Part shown: positions 6,587 through 12,894 of the stretch, in pieces
Numbering within the stretch: position 1 is the first letter of the stretch
Layout of the letters: every line of letters starts with the position of its first letter
Assembly: GCA_023415835.1 (NCBI GenBank)
Contig: JAEZJK010000060.1
Span: 1-15,042, forward strand
Reading direction: 5' to 3'
DNA length: 15,042 bases
Source: Bacillota bacterium
Lineage (GTDB): Bacteria > Bacillota > UBA4882 > UBA8346
The notes under the pieces: model-generated
Seen by the model: the letters and a program-made list of their open reading frames with translations, nothing else
The model's database searches: none
What the model was told of the DNA's origin: nothing
Program-made: the position numbers and the translations under genes

Positions 6587-8908
6587 TCAGCACTCGGAAT
6601 GGCCGCAGGAGATACACTTCGCGCAACCTTCGAAGTAACCGAAAGTATACATTCCACATGCCGGGCATAGATTGAACCTGATCTTCCCGTTCTTCGGTTG
6701 CTCCGTCTCCCGGCTCAACTGCGCCGCCGGAGCCAATTCAGATAACCCCAATTCTAACTGCGGAGTGCCATCCGCTAGCGTCTCATCGTCCTGGTTGAGT
6801 TTGTTCAAATACTCGGTTAAGAATTGACCAATGGCGTCAGGCACCGACCGGACCCGGTTCGGTCCAAATCCGACAAAACGGCTCCCGCCGATCCCGGTCA
6901 ATTCTTCAGCCACCGCCTCCGGATCCACCCCACAACGGAACGCTAGTGAAATCAACCGCGCAATTGCCTCGGTAAAAGCGGAAATATCGCTGCCGGCTTT
7001 GCCAATTTGAGCAAACAACTCAAAAGGATGGGTCTCATACAAGTTTAAAGTGAGATAAAGGTTCCCCTCCGGGGTCTGGCGGGCGTCGGTTACTCCGGTC
7101 AGCCGTTTCGGGCGTTTCAGCGGTAAAATATGCCCCCACTCTCCATAGGAAAGGTGAGTTTCTAACGGAGCCAAATCACCCTCAACCTTTTTCTCCAATT
7201 TTTGCATCGGTTGATTATCCAAACTGCCGTCACGATAAACGGTCAATCCTTTGCAACCCAATTTGTAAGCAAGCAGATAGGCCTCGGCCACCTGATCCGG
7301 GGTAGCTTCCCGGGGAAAGTTAATCGTTTTGGAGACCGCATTATCGGTGAACTTTTGGAAAGCGGCCTGCATCCGGATATGCCACTCCGGTTCCATATCG
7401 TGGGCGGTCACAAAAACTTCACGCCATTCTTCCGGTATCCCTTCAATTCCGGACAAGCTGCCATGTTCGGCTACTTTTTCAATCAATTCCCTACTATAAA
7501 AACCCTCTTTTTTAGCCAGCGTTTCAAAGGTCCGGTTCACCTCAATCAGGCGATCATTATCCATGATTTGACGGATAAAGGCCAAACTGAAAAGGGGTTC
7601 GATCCCGCCGCTGGTATCACAGATGATACTAATCGTTCCGGTTGGAGCGATAGTAGTGGTTGTGGCGTTACGTAACTTGACGCCTTTCTTCTGATCGTAA
7701 ATACTCCCTTTAAAATTGGGGAAAGCTCCCCTAACCTTGGCCAGTTCGGCCGAGGCTTTTTTGGACTCGCTATCGATAAAAGCCATCACTTCCTCAGCCA
7801 ACTTAATGGCAGCCTCGGATTTATAAGATATTTTTAAAATAAATAATAAATCAGCCCAACCCATTACTCCTAATCCGATTTTACGGTTTCCCTTGCTCAT
7901 CTTCTCAATCTGCTCAATGGGGTAACGATTAGCTTCAATTACATTATCAAGAAAACGCACCGCCAAATGGATGGTCTTCCGGAGCTCGTCCCAATCAAGC
8001 TCAAAACTTTCGCCATCAACCCCTTTAACCATCGCCGCTAAATTGATCGAACCTAAATTACACGACTCATAAGGCAATAACGGTTGCTCGCCGCAGGGAT
8101 TAGTGCTCTCAATGGCTCCGATAGTAGGGGTGGGATTAGCTTCATTCATCCGGTCGATAAAGACAACGCCCGGTTCTCCGCTTTCCCAAGCTGACAAGAC
8201 AATTTTTTCAAAAACCTCCCTGGCCGAAAGCTTACCCATGGGCTGCTTGGTACGGGGGTTTAGAAGATAATAATCCTCTCCCTTTTCCAATGCTTCCATA
8301 AAATTATCGGTAATCGCCACAGACAAATTAAAATTGGCGATCTCTCCTTTACAATTCTTGGATTCAATAAATTCGACAATATCAGGATGGTCGATCCGTA
8401 AAATGCCCATATTGGCGCCGCGCCTGGTACCTCCTTGTTTTACCGCTTCGGTACTGGCATTATAGACTTTTAAAAAGGAAATCGGACCGCTGGCGACTCC
8501 CCCGGTACTTCCAACCTGATCGTTCTTGGGACGGATTTGAGAAAAACTAAAGCCGGTCCCACCGCCGCTTTTATGAATTAAAGCTGCAACCTTTAACGAT
8601 TCAAAAATACTCTCCATCGAATCCCCGATCGGCAATACGAAACAGGCCGAAAGTTGCCCCAATTCGCGTCCGGCGTTCATTAAGGTCGGTGAATTCGGCA
8701 TGAACTTCTTCTGATCCAATATTTTATAGAATGATTCCGCCAATTCTGCTATTGCGGTTTCTTCGGCGTCGAAGGCAGTTTTTTCAATAGCGGCAATACT
8801 TTCCGCCACTCGATGCAGCATTTCTTCGGGTGTCTCAATCACTTTTCCGTCTTCTTTTCGTAGATAACGCCGCTCTAAAACCGCACGGGCATTAGCAGAA
8901 ATCTCCAT
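6587..8908 (-). CDS. nrdJ: Class II (adenosylcobalamin-dependent) ribonucleotide reductase
   Basis: Reduces ribonucleotides to deoxyribonucleotides using a thiyl radical generated from coenzyme B12, so it works with or without oxygen. 773 residues. Landmarks: SPTLMNAG and LSACF (Cys89, one of the redox pair), HKSGGGTGFSFS (112-123), GTRRGANMGIL (160-170), NPCGEQP (Asn270, thiyl Cys272, Glu274), ESCNLGS (Cys283, the other redox Cys) and TTIAPTGTIS (418-427). The 11-residue gap from Cys272 to Cys283 matches Thermotoga maritima NrdJ. The C-terminus carries a Cys-rich tail (Cys748, 751, 762, 765, 768, 773), as in family members that regenerate the active site. The start ATG has AAGGAGG upstream. 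First gene of an operon with the UPF0303 gene; the promoter contains an NrdR box. Confidence 0.96.
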   Translation of the reverse strand: MEISANARAVLERRYLRKEDGKVIETPEEMLHRVAESIAAIEKTAFDAEETAIAELAESFYKILDQKKFMPNSPTLMNAGRELGQLSACFVLPIGDSMESIFESLKVAALIHKSGGGTGFSFSQIRPKNDQVGSTGGVASGPISFLKVYNASTEAVKQGGTRRGANMGILRIDHPDIVEFIESKNCKGEIANFNLSVAITDNFMEALEKGEDYYLLNPRTKQPMGKLSAREVFEKIVLSAWESGEPGVVFIDRMNEANPTPTIGAIESTNPCGEQPLLPYESCNLGSINLAAMVKGVDGESFELDWDELRKTIHLAVRFLDNVIEANRYPIEQIEKMSKGNRKIGLGVMGWADLLFILKISYKSEAAIKLAEEVMAFIDSESKKASAELAKVRGAFPNFKGSIYDQKKGVKLRNATTTTIAPTGTISIICDTSGGIEPLFSLAFIRQIMDNDRLIEVNRTFETLAKKEGFYSRELIEKVAEHGSLSGIEGIPEEWREVFVTAHDMEPEWHIRMQAAFQKFTDNAVSKTINFPREATPDQVAEAYLLAYKLGCKGLTVYRDGSLDNQPMQKLEKKVEGDLAPLETHLSYGEWGHILPLKRPKRLTGVTDARQTPEGNLYLTLNLYETHPFELFAQIGKAGSDISAFTEAIARLISLAFRCGVDPEAVAEELTGIGGSRFVGFGPNRVRSVPDAIGQFLTEYLNKLNQDDETLADGTPQLELGLSELAPAAQLSRETEQPKNGKIRFNLCPACGMYTFGYFEGCAKCISCGHSEC

Positions 8909-8928
8909 TAGCTACTTTCCTCCTTAGA

Positions 8929-8944
8929 ATACTATATGTTGGGT
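8929..8944. promoter_or_regulatory. Possible second NrdR box
   Basis: About 12 of 16 matches to the NrdR consensus, best in the half ATACTATA. Its centre is 33 bases from that of the stronger box; pairs are usually 31-32 apart. It lies downstream of the -10 box, near the expected transcription start. Weak on its own and supported mainly by position. Confidence 0.4.
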
Positions 8945-8955
8945 GCCAGTAATAT

Positions 8956-8983
8956 TTTATTACACTATATATAGTTTGTCCAA
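8956..8983 (-). promoter_or_regulatory. nrdJ promoter with NrdR box as its spacer
   Basis: On the minus strand, TTGGAC (8983-8978), a 16-base spacer and AATAAA (8961-8956). The spacer is exactly the NrdR box. The leader to the nrdJ start would be about 40 bases. The -10 is imperfect (4 of 6). Confidence 0.5.
8962..8977. promoter_or_regulatory. NrdR box upstream of nrdJ
   Basis: ACACTATATATAGTTT, 15 of 16 matches to the palindromic NrdR consensus as I recall it (ACAC, AT-rich centre, GTGT). NrdR is the zinc-finger/ATP-cone repressor of ribonucleotide reductase genes in most bacteria. Placed between -35 and -10, binding would block RNA polymerase. The nrdR gene itself is not in this window. 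Confidence 0.8.
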
Positions 8984-9129
8984 CCAATTCTTGCTATTTT
9001 TCGGTTAATTATTGTACTATAGATCAAAAAATCACTCTTTATTGGACTAATCCTCTTTTTTAACCAAATATCCAACGGGGCAACCTGAAAACTTTTTTGC
9101 CTGTGACCAGTAGCCCTAGATCGTAAGCT

Positions 9130-9158
9130 GAAAAAAATAAAAGGCCATTAGGCCTTTT
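9130..9158 (-). terminator. Rho-independent terminator of the SPOR gene
   Basis: AAAAGGCC (9139-9146), loop ATTA, GGCCTTTT (9151-9158): a perfect 8-bp stem. On the minus strand it is followed by an unbroken T-rich run (9131-9138), about 27 bases after the SPOR gene stop. This separates that gene from the nrdJ operon. Confidence 0.9.
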
Positions 9159-9184
9159 CGATAAGCATTTTCCCAGCTAACATT

Positions 9185-9673
9185 TTAATTCCGGTCGATA
9201 AAAGCTTTGTATCCTTTTCCGGACAGTTCAGATTTGAGACGTTCCGCATTGTTCTGAGATCCAAAAGCCCCAACTTGCACTGCAAACGGGGGATTATTAC
9301 CGACATATACGGGATATCCAAGGGACTCAAGTTGCTCGGAAGCCGCCAAAGCATCGTTCCGGTTCGGATAAGGACCGACCCTGACCTTAAATTTAACAGT
9401 TACCGATGGCGAAATTGGGACAGCGCTCTCCGTTGAATTAAGATTAGGGTTCTCCGAAACCTGGCTGGAATTTAAGTCTGTCTCAGCCGATAAATCCACC
9501 GGTTTTAAAACACTATTCTCCGAACCCACCGGCGCCCCAGGCTGATCTTTAACCCATCCCTCGAATAGCAGCCCAAAAACTACTCCTAAAGAGATTGCCA
9601 AAAATGAAAAGAAGATCAGACCGGCAGTTTTGGATAATAGATTGGTCACTGATTTTAATCCTTTATGCTCCAA
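9185..9673 (-). CDS. SPOR-domain membrane protein
   Basis: Bitopic protein of about 162 residues, probably binding denuded peptidoglycan glycan strands, as SPOR domains do at division septa or during spore cortex remodelling. A short basic N-terminus is followed by one TM segment (about residues 16-38, LIFFSFLAISLGVVFGLLF), then a Ser/Asn/Pro-rich linker of about 50 residues and a C-terminal SPOR domain of two half-repeats: FKVRVGPYPNRNDA...LGYPVYV and FAVQVGAFGSQNNA...KGYKAFI. Start is uncertain. GTG at 9682 is too close to AGGGGG, so TTG at 9671-9673 (8 bases from it) is preferred, which removes three residues. Monocistronic by its terminator. The exact cell-envelope role is not determinable. 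Confidence 0.88.
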   Translation of the reverse strand: MEHKGLKSVTNLLSKTAGLIFFSFLAISLGVVFGLLFEGWVKDQPGAPVGSENSVLKPVDLSAETDLNSSQVSENPNLNSTESAVPISPSVTVKFKVRVGPYPNRNDALAASEQLESLGYPVYVGNNPPFAVQVGAFGSQNNAERLKSELSGKGYKAFIDRN

Positions 9674-9999
9674 TGAATGCACCCCCTATTAATATGGACA
9701 ATTCTCTCAATAAAGGATACTACCGAATCCGAAAAATATTCCTCAAAATAAAAATATCGGGATGGCTTTTGAAAATCACTTTCAGCTGCGGTTGCCTTTT
9801 AAAAGGGTAACAATTAGATATATTTTATCAAATAACCTTATTTCCTCCAACTAAATAGATATAAATTTTAAGTTAGAAGGTTTAAGCTACAGTATTACTC
9901 CATTTTTGCCCGATGGGAATTGAAAAATACATTATTGACAAGAAGTAGTTTAAGAGATATACTGGTAAAAATTTTAACCAAAATCAAGGAGGGATCTTT
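9674..9999. other. Divergent intergenic region between the SPOR gene and IMPDH
   Basis: About 325 AT-rich bases. It holds the IMPDH promoter (9935-9963), a perfect palindrome CCTTTTAAAAGG (9795-9806) inside a longer imperfect inverted repeat (9791-9811), and an imperfect inverted repeat (9844-9855 with 9866-9880). The last two could be operator sites for either gene. No ORF is convincing and no riboswitch was recognised. Confidence 0.5.
9935..9963 (+). promoter_or_regulatory. Near-consensus sigma-A promoter of the IMPDH gene
   Basis: TTGACA (9935-9940), a 17-base spacer and TATACT (9958-9963), i.e. 11 of 12 consensus bases. The predicted start near 9970 leaves a leader of about 30 bases with AAGGAGGG (9986-9993), too short for a riboswitch. 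Confidence 0.88.
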
Positions 10000-11511
10000 T
10001 TGGCTAGTTATTATTCGGAGCCCAGCCGCACGTTCAGTGAATATCTTTTAATTCCCAATCTCACCACTAAGGATTGCTTAGGGGAGAAAGTCTCCCTTAA
10101 AACACCAATTACCAAATATAGTAACGGCGAAAACCCTTCGCTAACACTCAACATCCCCTTTGCCTCAGCAATAATGCAAGCCGTCTCCGACCATCAAATG
10201 GCAATAGCGCTTGCCAGATGCGGAGGCATTTCTTTTATTTACGGTTCGCAATCGGTTGCCTCAGAGGTAGAGATGGTCCGAAAGGTTAAAAACTACAAAG
10301 CGGGTTTTGTAATCAGCGACTCCAATCTGAATCCCGATAATACTTTAAGAGATGTTATTAATTTGACTCAAAATACCGGCCATGCCACTATCGCGATCAC
10401 TGCCGACGGTTCAGCCACCGGTAAATTGATGGGGATTGTAACCAGCCGTGATTACCGGATAGCTAAATGCCCTTGGGATACCAAAATCCAAGAATTCATG
10501 ACTCCTTTCTCCAAGTTGGTCTGTGGCGAAGAAGGAATTTCCCTCTCCGAAGCTAATGATATGATTTGGGAACATAAACTGAATTGCCTTCCGATTATTG
10601 ACCAAAACCGCAACCTACGTTACCTCGTTTTTCGCAAAGATTACACTTCGCACAAAGAAAATCCCGACGAATTACTGGACCATCATAAAAGATTGATTAC
10701 CGGGGCAGGTATCAATAGCCGCGATTATCGGGAAAGAGTTCCGGCTCTGGTTGAAGCCGGCGCTGATATATTGTGTATCGATTCTTCGGATGGATTCAAC
10801 GAGTGGCAGGGTGAAACTCTGCAGTGGATTAAAGAAACTTACGGAGAGGAAGTTAAAGTCGGCGCCGGAAATGTGGTTGATCGCGATGGTTTTGACTATC
10901 TGGTCGAGCAAGGCGCTGACTTCGTTAAAGTGGGCATAGGCGGCGGGTCAATTTGTATTACCCGCGAACAAAAAGGAATCGGCAGAGGCCAAGCTTCTGC
11001 TGTTATTGAAGTGGCCGCAGCCAGGGATGAATATTTTAGAAAAACCGGAATCTATATCCCGATTTGCTCGGATGGAGGAATCGTCCACGATTATCATGTG
11101 GTTTTAGCCCTGGCCATGGGGGCTGACTTTGTAATGATGGGCCGATATTTTGCCAGATTTGACGAGAGTCCGGCCAGAAAAGTCCGGAAAGGCATGAGTT
11201 ATGTCAAGGAATTTTGGGGTGAAGGCTCCAACCGCGCCCGCAATTGGCAACGCTACGACATGGGCGGTGAGCAAAAGTTATCCTTTGAGGAAGGCATCGA
11301 CTGTTACGTCCCTTATGCGGGCAATCTCAAAGATAACCTTGATCTCTCCATCAGTAAAATCAAATCCACCATGTGCAACTGCGGCGCGACCTCTATTCCG
11401 GAGTTACAAAAAAAAGCACGGATCTCGCTGGTTTCGGCGGTTAGCATCCGCGAAGGCGGCGCTCATGATGTAATTTTGAAACAGGAAGAGGATTTTGGAA
11501 AGTTTGTTTGA
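10000..11511 (+). CDS. guaB: IMP dehydrogenase, Tritrichomonas foetus type
   Basis: Oxidises IMP to XMP with NAD, the committed step to guanine nucleotides; cytoplasmic. 503 residues, starting at a TTG with AAGGAGGG 7 bases upstream. TIM barrel interrupted by a CBS pair (about residues 105-220). Landmarks: DSSDG (261-265), GAGNVV (288-293), Cys loop GIGGGSICITREQ with catalytic Cys319, SDGGI (357-361), MGRYFARF (380-387) and the mobile flap with Arg418-Tyr419 in NWQRYD. From memory, length and numbering (Asp261, Cys319, Arg382, Arg418, Tyr419) coincide exactly with T. foetus IMPDH, and segments such as SICITREQKGIGRGQA and KSTMCNCGA are shared. Canonical bacterial GuaB has a different Cys loop (GPGSICTTR). 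Lys310 and Glu431 are the residues tied to low mycophenolic-acid sensitivity. Probably co-transcribed with the broken HAD gene downstream. Confidence 0.95.
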   Translation: MASYYSEPSRTFSEYLLIPNLTTKDCLGEKVSLKTPITKYSNGENPSLTLNIPFASAIMQAVSDHQMAIALARCGGISFIYGSQSVASEVEMVRKVKNYKAGFVISDSNLNPDNTLRDVINLTQNTGHATIAITADGSATGKLMGIVTSRDYRIAKCPWDTKIQEFMTPFSKLVCGEEGISLSEANDMIWEHKLNCLPIIDQNRNLRYLVFRKDYTSHKENPDELLDHHKRLITGAGINSRDYRERVPALVEAGADILCIDSSDGFNEWQGETLQWIKETYGEEVKVGAGNVVDRDGFDYLVEQGADFVKVGIGGGSICITREQKGIGRGQASAVIEVAAARDEYFRKTGIYIPICSDGGIVHDYHVVLALAMGADFVMMGRYFARFDESPARKVRKGMSYVKEFWGEGSNRARNWQRYDMGGEQKLSFEEGIDCYVPYAGNLKDNLDLSISKIKSTMCNCGATSIPELQKKARISLVSAVSIREGGAHDVILKQEEDFGKFV

Positions 11512-11568
11512 TGCGGAAACACAAATTGCGCTGATTTCCCAATAGCAAATCCAAGGAGTGTGAATGGG

Positions 11569-11947
11569 TTGGATTTATATGTTTCCGACTTGGACGGAAC
11601 TTTGCTCAATGAGAACCAGGAAATCAACGATGAAACCGCCGAAATCATCAATGGATTAATCGAAGCCGGGCTGCATTTCACGATAGCTACAGCCCGGTCG
11701 ATTGTCTCAGCCGCCCCAATCATTGCAAAACTTAACCTGACACTCCCCCAGATTGTTAATAATGGCGTATTTGTTTACGATCCGATTCAACCGAAAAATA
11801 TCCCTGGCCAACTTTATTCCATGCGAAGTTGCAAGACGAGTAAATGAAGAATTTACGGCATATGGCGTGAATCCTTTTCATGGAGATTCCTCCTTAGGGT
11901 TTGAACTGATGCCTATTACTACCTCTCCCCTGCCCACGGGCTATTGG
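11569..11947 (+). pseudogene. Broken Cof-type HAD phosphatase gene
   Basis: N-terminal part of a HAD superfamily (Cof, subfamily IIB) hydrolase, probably a sugar-phosphate or nucleotide phosphatase when intact; such proteins are about 270 residues. Visible: motif I VSDLDGTLLN, motif II FTIATARS, and LPQIVNNGVFVYDP. The start is best placed at TTG 11569, 10 bases after AAGGAG (11553-11558). The frame ends at a TGA near 11847, but homology-like sequence continues in the +1 frame (SLANFIPCEVARRVNEEF...YGVNPFHGD). Removing one A from the run at 11794-11798 would restore it. A second shift back near 11900 is possible (DAYYYLSPAHG in the first frame). The cap domain and motifs III and IV are missing; sequence stops at the palindrome of the transposase element. 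Both frameshift and insertion argue for a dead gene. Confidence 0.78.
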
Positions 11948-11975
11948 TGTACCACGGCCTTAAGGCTGTGGTACA
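11948..11975. repeat. 28-bp palindrome, left flank of the transposase
   Basis: Arms TGTACCACGGCCTT and AAGGCTGTGGTACA are complementary except for one G/T pair. No loop. In RNA it would be a 14-bp stem. Confidence 0.85.
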
Positions 11976-11979
11976 AATA

Positions 11980-12549
11980 TTATTTCATCAACATAGGTAT
12001 CTCGCAATCATCGGGAACAAGCCCCTTCCCAGCAAATCTTGCTCGGGCGGAGGACCATTCCCAATCTTCAGGGTTTTTAACCAATCCTTTTTGTACCGGA
12101 TTCCTCTCAATATAGTTTATTGAATTATGAATAGCCTCCGGGCTCCAAAAGTTCCGATCAAACCCTCCTCCAGCCTGCCAGAAACGGAAAGTTATTTTAT
12201 CGCCAATTCTAATACAATATCTCTCGTAGGTTTCAGGTGATTTTTCAAGCAAAACTTCACCATATCTCTTTGATGTTCTACCTTTAACCGTTTGTAAAAT
12301 ATCCGCAATTTTATAGTTTTGTTGACAGGGATAAATTAGCAAATGAACGTGACTCGGCATGATCACATATGCCCACAATCTGAATTGAAAAAGCTCTTTA
12401 CTGCGACGAAGTTCCTCTATAAATATGTTACAACTTATCGGGTCATTGAAATAGTGTAAACTATGGTAACATGAAAAAGTCAATTCATGGGCATGCCCTG
12501 GGATATCGTAATGTTTTAATTGTTTGCGATGTTTTGAATTATCATTCAT
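11980..12549 (-). CDS. REP-associated tyrosine transposase (Y1, HUH)
   Basis: Single-strand DNA transposase of the IS200-like/RAYT family, 189 residues, which cuts at hairpin (REP) sequences through a phosphotyrosine bond. Landmarks: PGHAHELTFSCY near the N-terminus, the metal-binding HUH motif in MPSHVHLLIYP (His67, His69), ILQTVKGRTSKRY, FWQAGGGFDRNFWSPEA, and INYIERNPVQKGLV, whose Tyr146 is the likely nucleophile, followed by WEWSSARA. Length and all motifs are intact, so it could be active. Start ATG at 12547-12549 with only a weak GGGAA upstream. Orientation opposite to the HAD gene it interrupts and the same as purL. Confidence 0.92.
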   Translation of the reverse strand: MNDNSKHRKQLKHYDIPGHAHELTFSCYHSLHYFNDPISCNIFIEELRRSKELFQFRLWAYVIMPSHVHLLIYPCQQNYKIADILQTVKGRTSKRYGEVLLEKSPETYERYCIRIGDKITFRFWQAGGGFDRNFWSPEAIHNSINYIERNPVQKGLVKNPEDWEWSSARARFAGKGLVPDDCEIPMLMK

Positions 12550-12577
12550 AATTACAATTCCCGAAAAAGTTTTTTTA

Positions 12578-12601
12578 TGGCACGCCCTTAAGGGCGTGCC
12601 A
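12578..12601. repeat. Perfect 24-bp palindrome upstream of the transposase
   Basis: TGGCACGCCCTT followed by its exact complement AAGGGCGTGCCA. Part of its right half recurs at 12612-12629, so a second, decayed copy lies next to it. Confidence 0.9.
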
Positions 12602-12670
12602 CATAACTCTCAAGGACGTGCCACATAACCACATAACACATAATATAACTATATGATATAACATGTGTAA

Positions 12671-12688
12671 CACGGCCTTTAGGCCGTG
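12671..12688. repeat. 18-base palindrome, probable right end of the element
   Basis: CACGGCCT (12671-12678), two T, AGGCCGTG (12681-12688). Same core as the palindrome at 11948-11975. Confidence 0.75.
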
Positions 12689-12763
12689 CTCAATAATAAG
12701 CTTCGAATCCATTATGCCATTTAATTCCTGTAAAGTCAATCAATCTCAATTTTCATAAATACA

Positions 12764-12801
12764 AACCGGCGGCATTGGAATCTCCTCCTTTGCCGCCGGT
12801 T
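12764..12801 (-). terminator. Strong hairpin downstream of purL, possible terminator
   Basis: Perfect 11-bp GC-rich stem: AACCGGCGGCA (12764-12774) with TGCCGCCGGTT (12791-12801) and a 16-base loop. On the minus strand it is followed by TTTGTATTTATG, a weak T tract, about 95 bases after the purL stop. The loop shows AAGGAGG followed 8 bases later by ATG (12773-12775) and a 9-residue frame ending at 12746, so it may instead have a translational role. Confidence 0.45.
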
Positions 12802-12844
12802 GAGGTAAAAGCTAAGATCTTCATCTATTTTTAAAATCCGAAAA

Positions 12845-12873
12845 TCTCTGTTCCTCTGTGTTCTCTGTGGTTT
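12845..12873. repeat. Short CTCTGTG-type tandem repeat
   Basis: Three imperfect units of about 10 bases (TCTCTGTTC, CTCTGTGTTC, TCTGTGG). The complement, CCACAGAGAACACAGAGG, resembles a motif I remember from intergenic DNA of many environmental bacteria. It lies 22 bases after the purL stop. Confidence 0.5.
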
Positions 12874-12894
12874 CCGTCCTTTTCTTAATATTTC

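Larger units (their letters stand above)
11948..12688. mobile_element. REP-associated (Y1/HUH) transposase element with palindromic ends
   Basis: One minus-strand transposase gene flanked by palindromes: 11948-11975 (4 bases past its stop), 12578-12601 (upstream of its start) and 12671-12688. The palindromes share a CCTTAAGG or CCTTTAGG core with ACGG/CCGT-type arms, as expected for REP/BIME sequences around RAYT genes. There is no terminal inverted repeat or target duplication of the DDE type. The left end interrupts the HAD pseudogene; I could not find the rest of that gene after 12688, so the boundaries are approximate. Confidence 0.7.
12550..12894. other. 345-bp gap: transposon end, hairpin and short repeats
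   Basis: Holds the palindromes 12578-12601 and 12671-12688, a near-exact direct repeat (12590-12607 and 12612-12629, 17 of 18 bases), a strong hairpin at 12764-12801 and a CTCTGTG-type short repeat at 12845-12873. No ORF of note on either strand apart from a 9-codon frame in the hairpin. Confidence 0.6.

Noticed and set aside
7202..7675. 157-codon plus-strand frame inside nrdJ
   Set aside because: Antisense shadow of a highly conserved reductase gene.
8909..9130. Cobalamin riboswitch upstream of the B12-dependent reductase
   Set aside because: No B12-box-like GCCACTG core or long structured leader on the minus strand, and the promoter found leaves only about 40 bases of leader.
9595..9810. 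71-codon plus-strand frame across the SPOR gene start
   Set aside because: Overlaps the SPOR gene in antisense and continues into AT-rich promoter DNA; no start signal.
9964..9999. Purine riboswitch or PurR site before the IMPDH gene
   Set aside because: The leader is about 30 bases and no PurBox-like sequence was recognised near the promoter.
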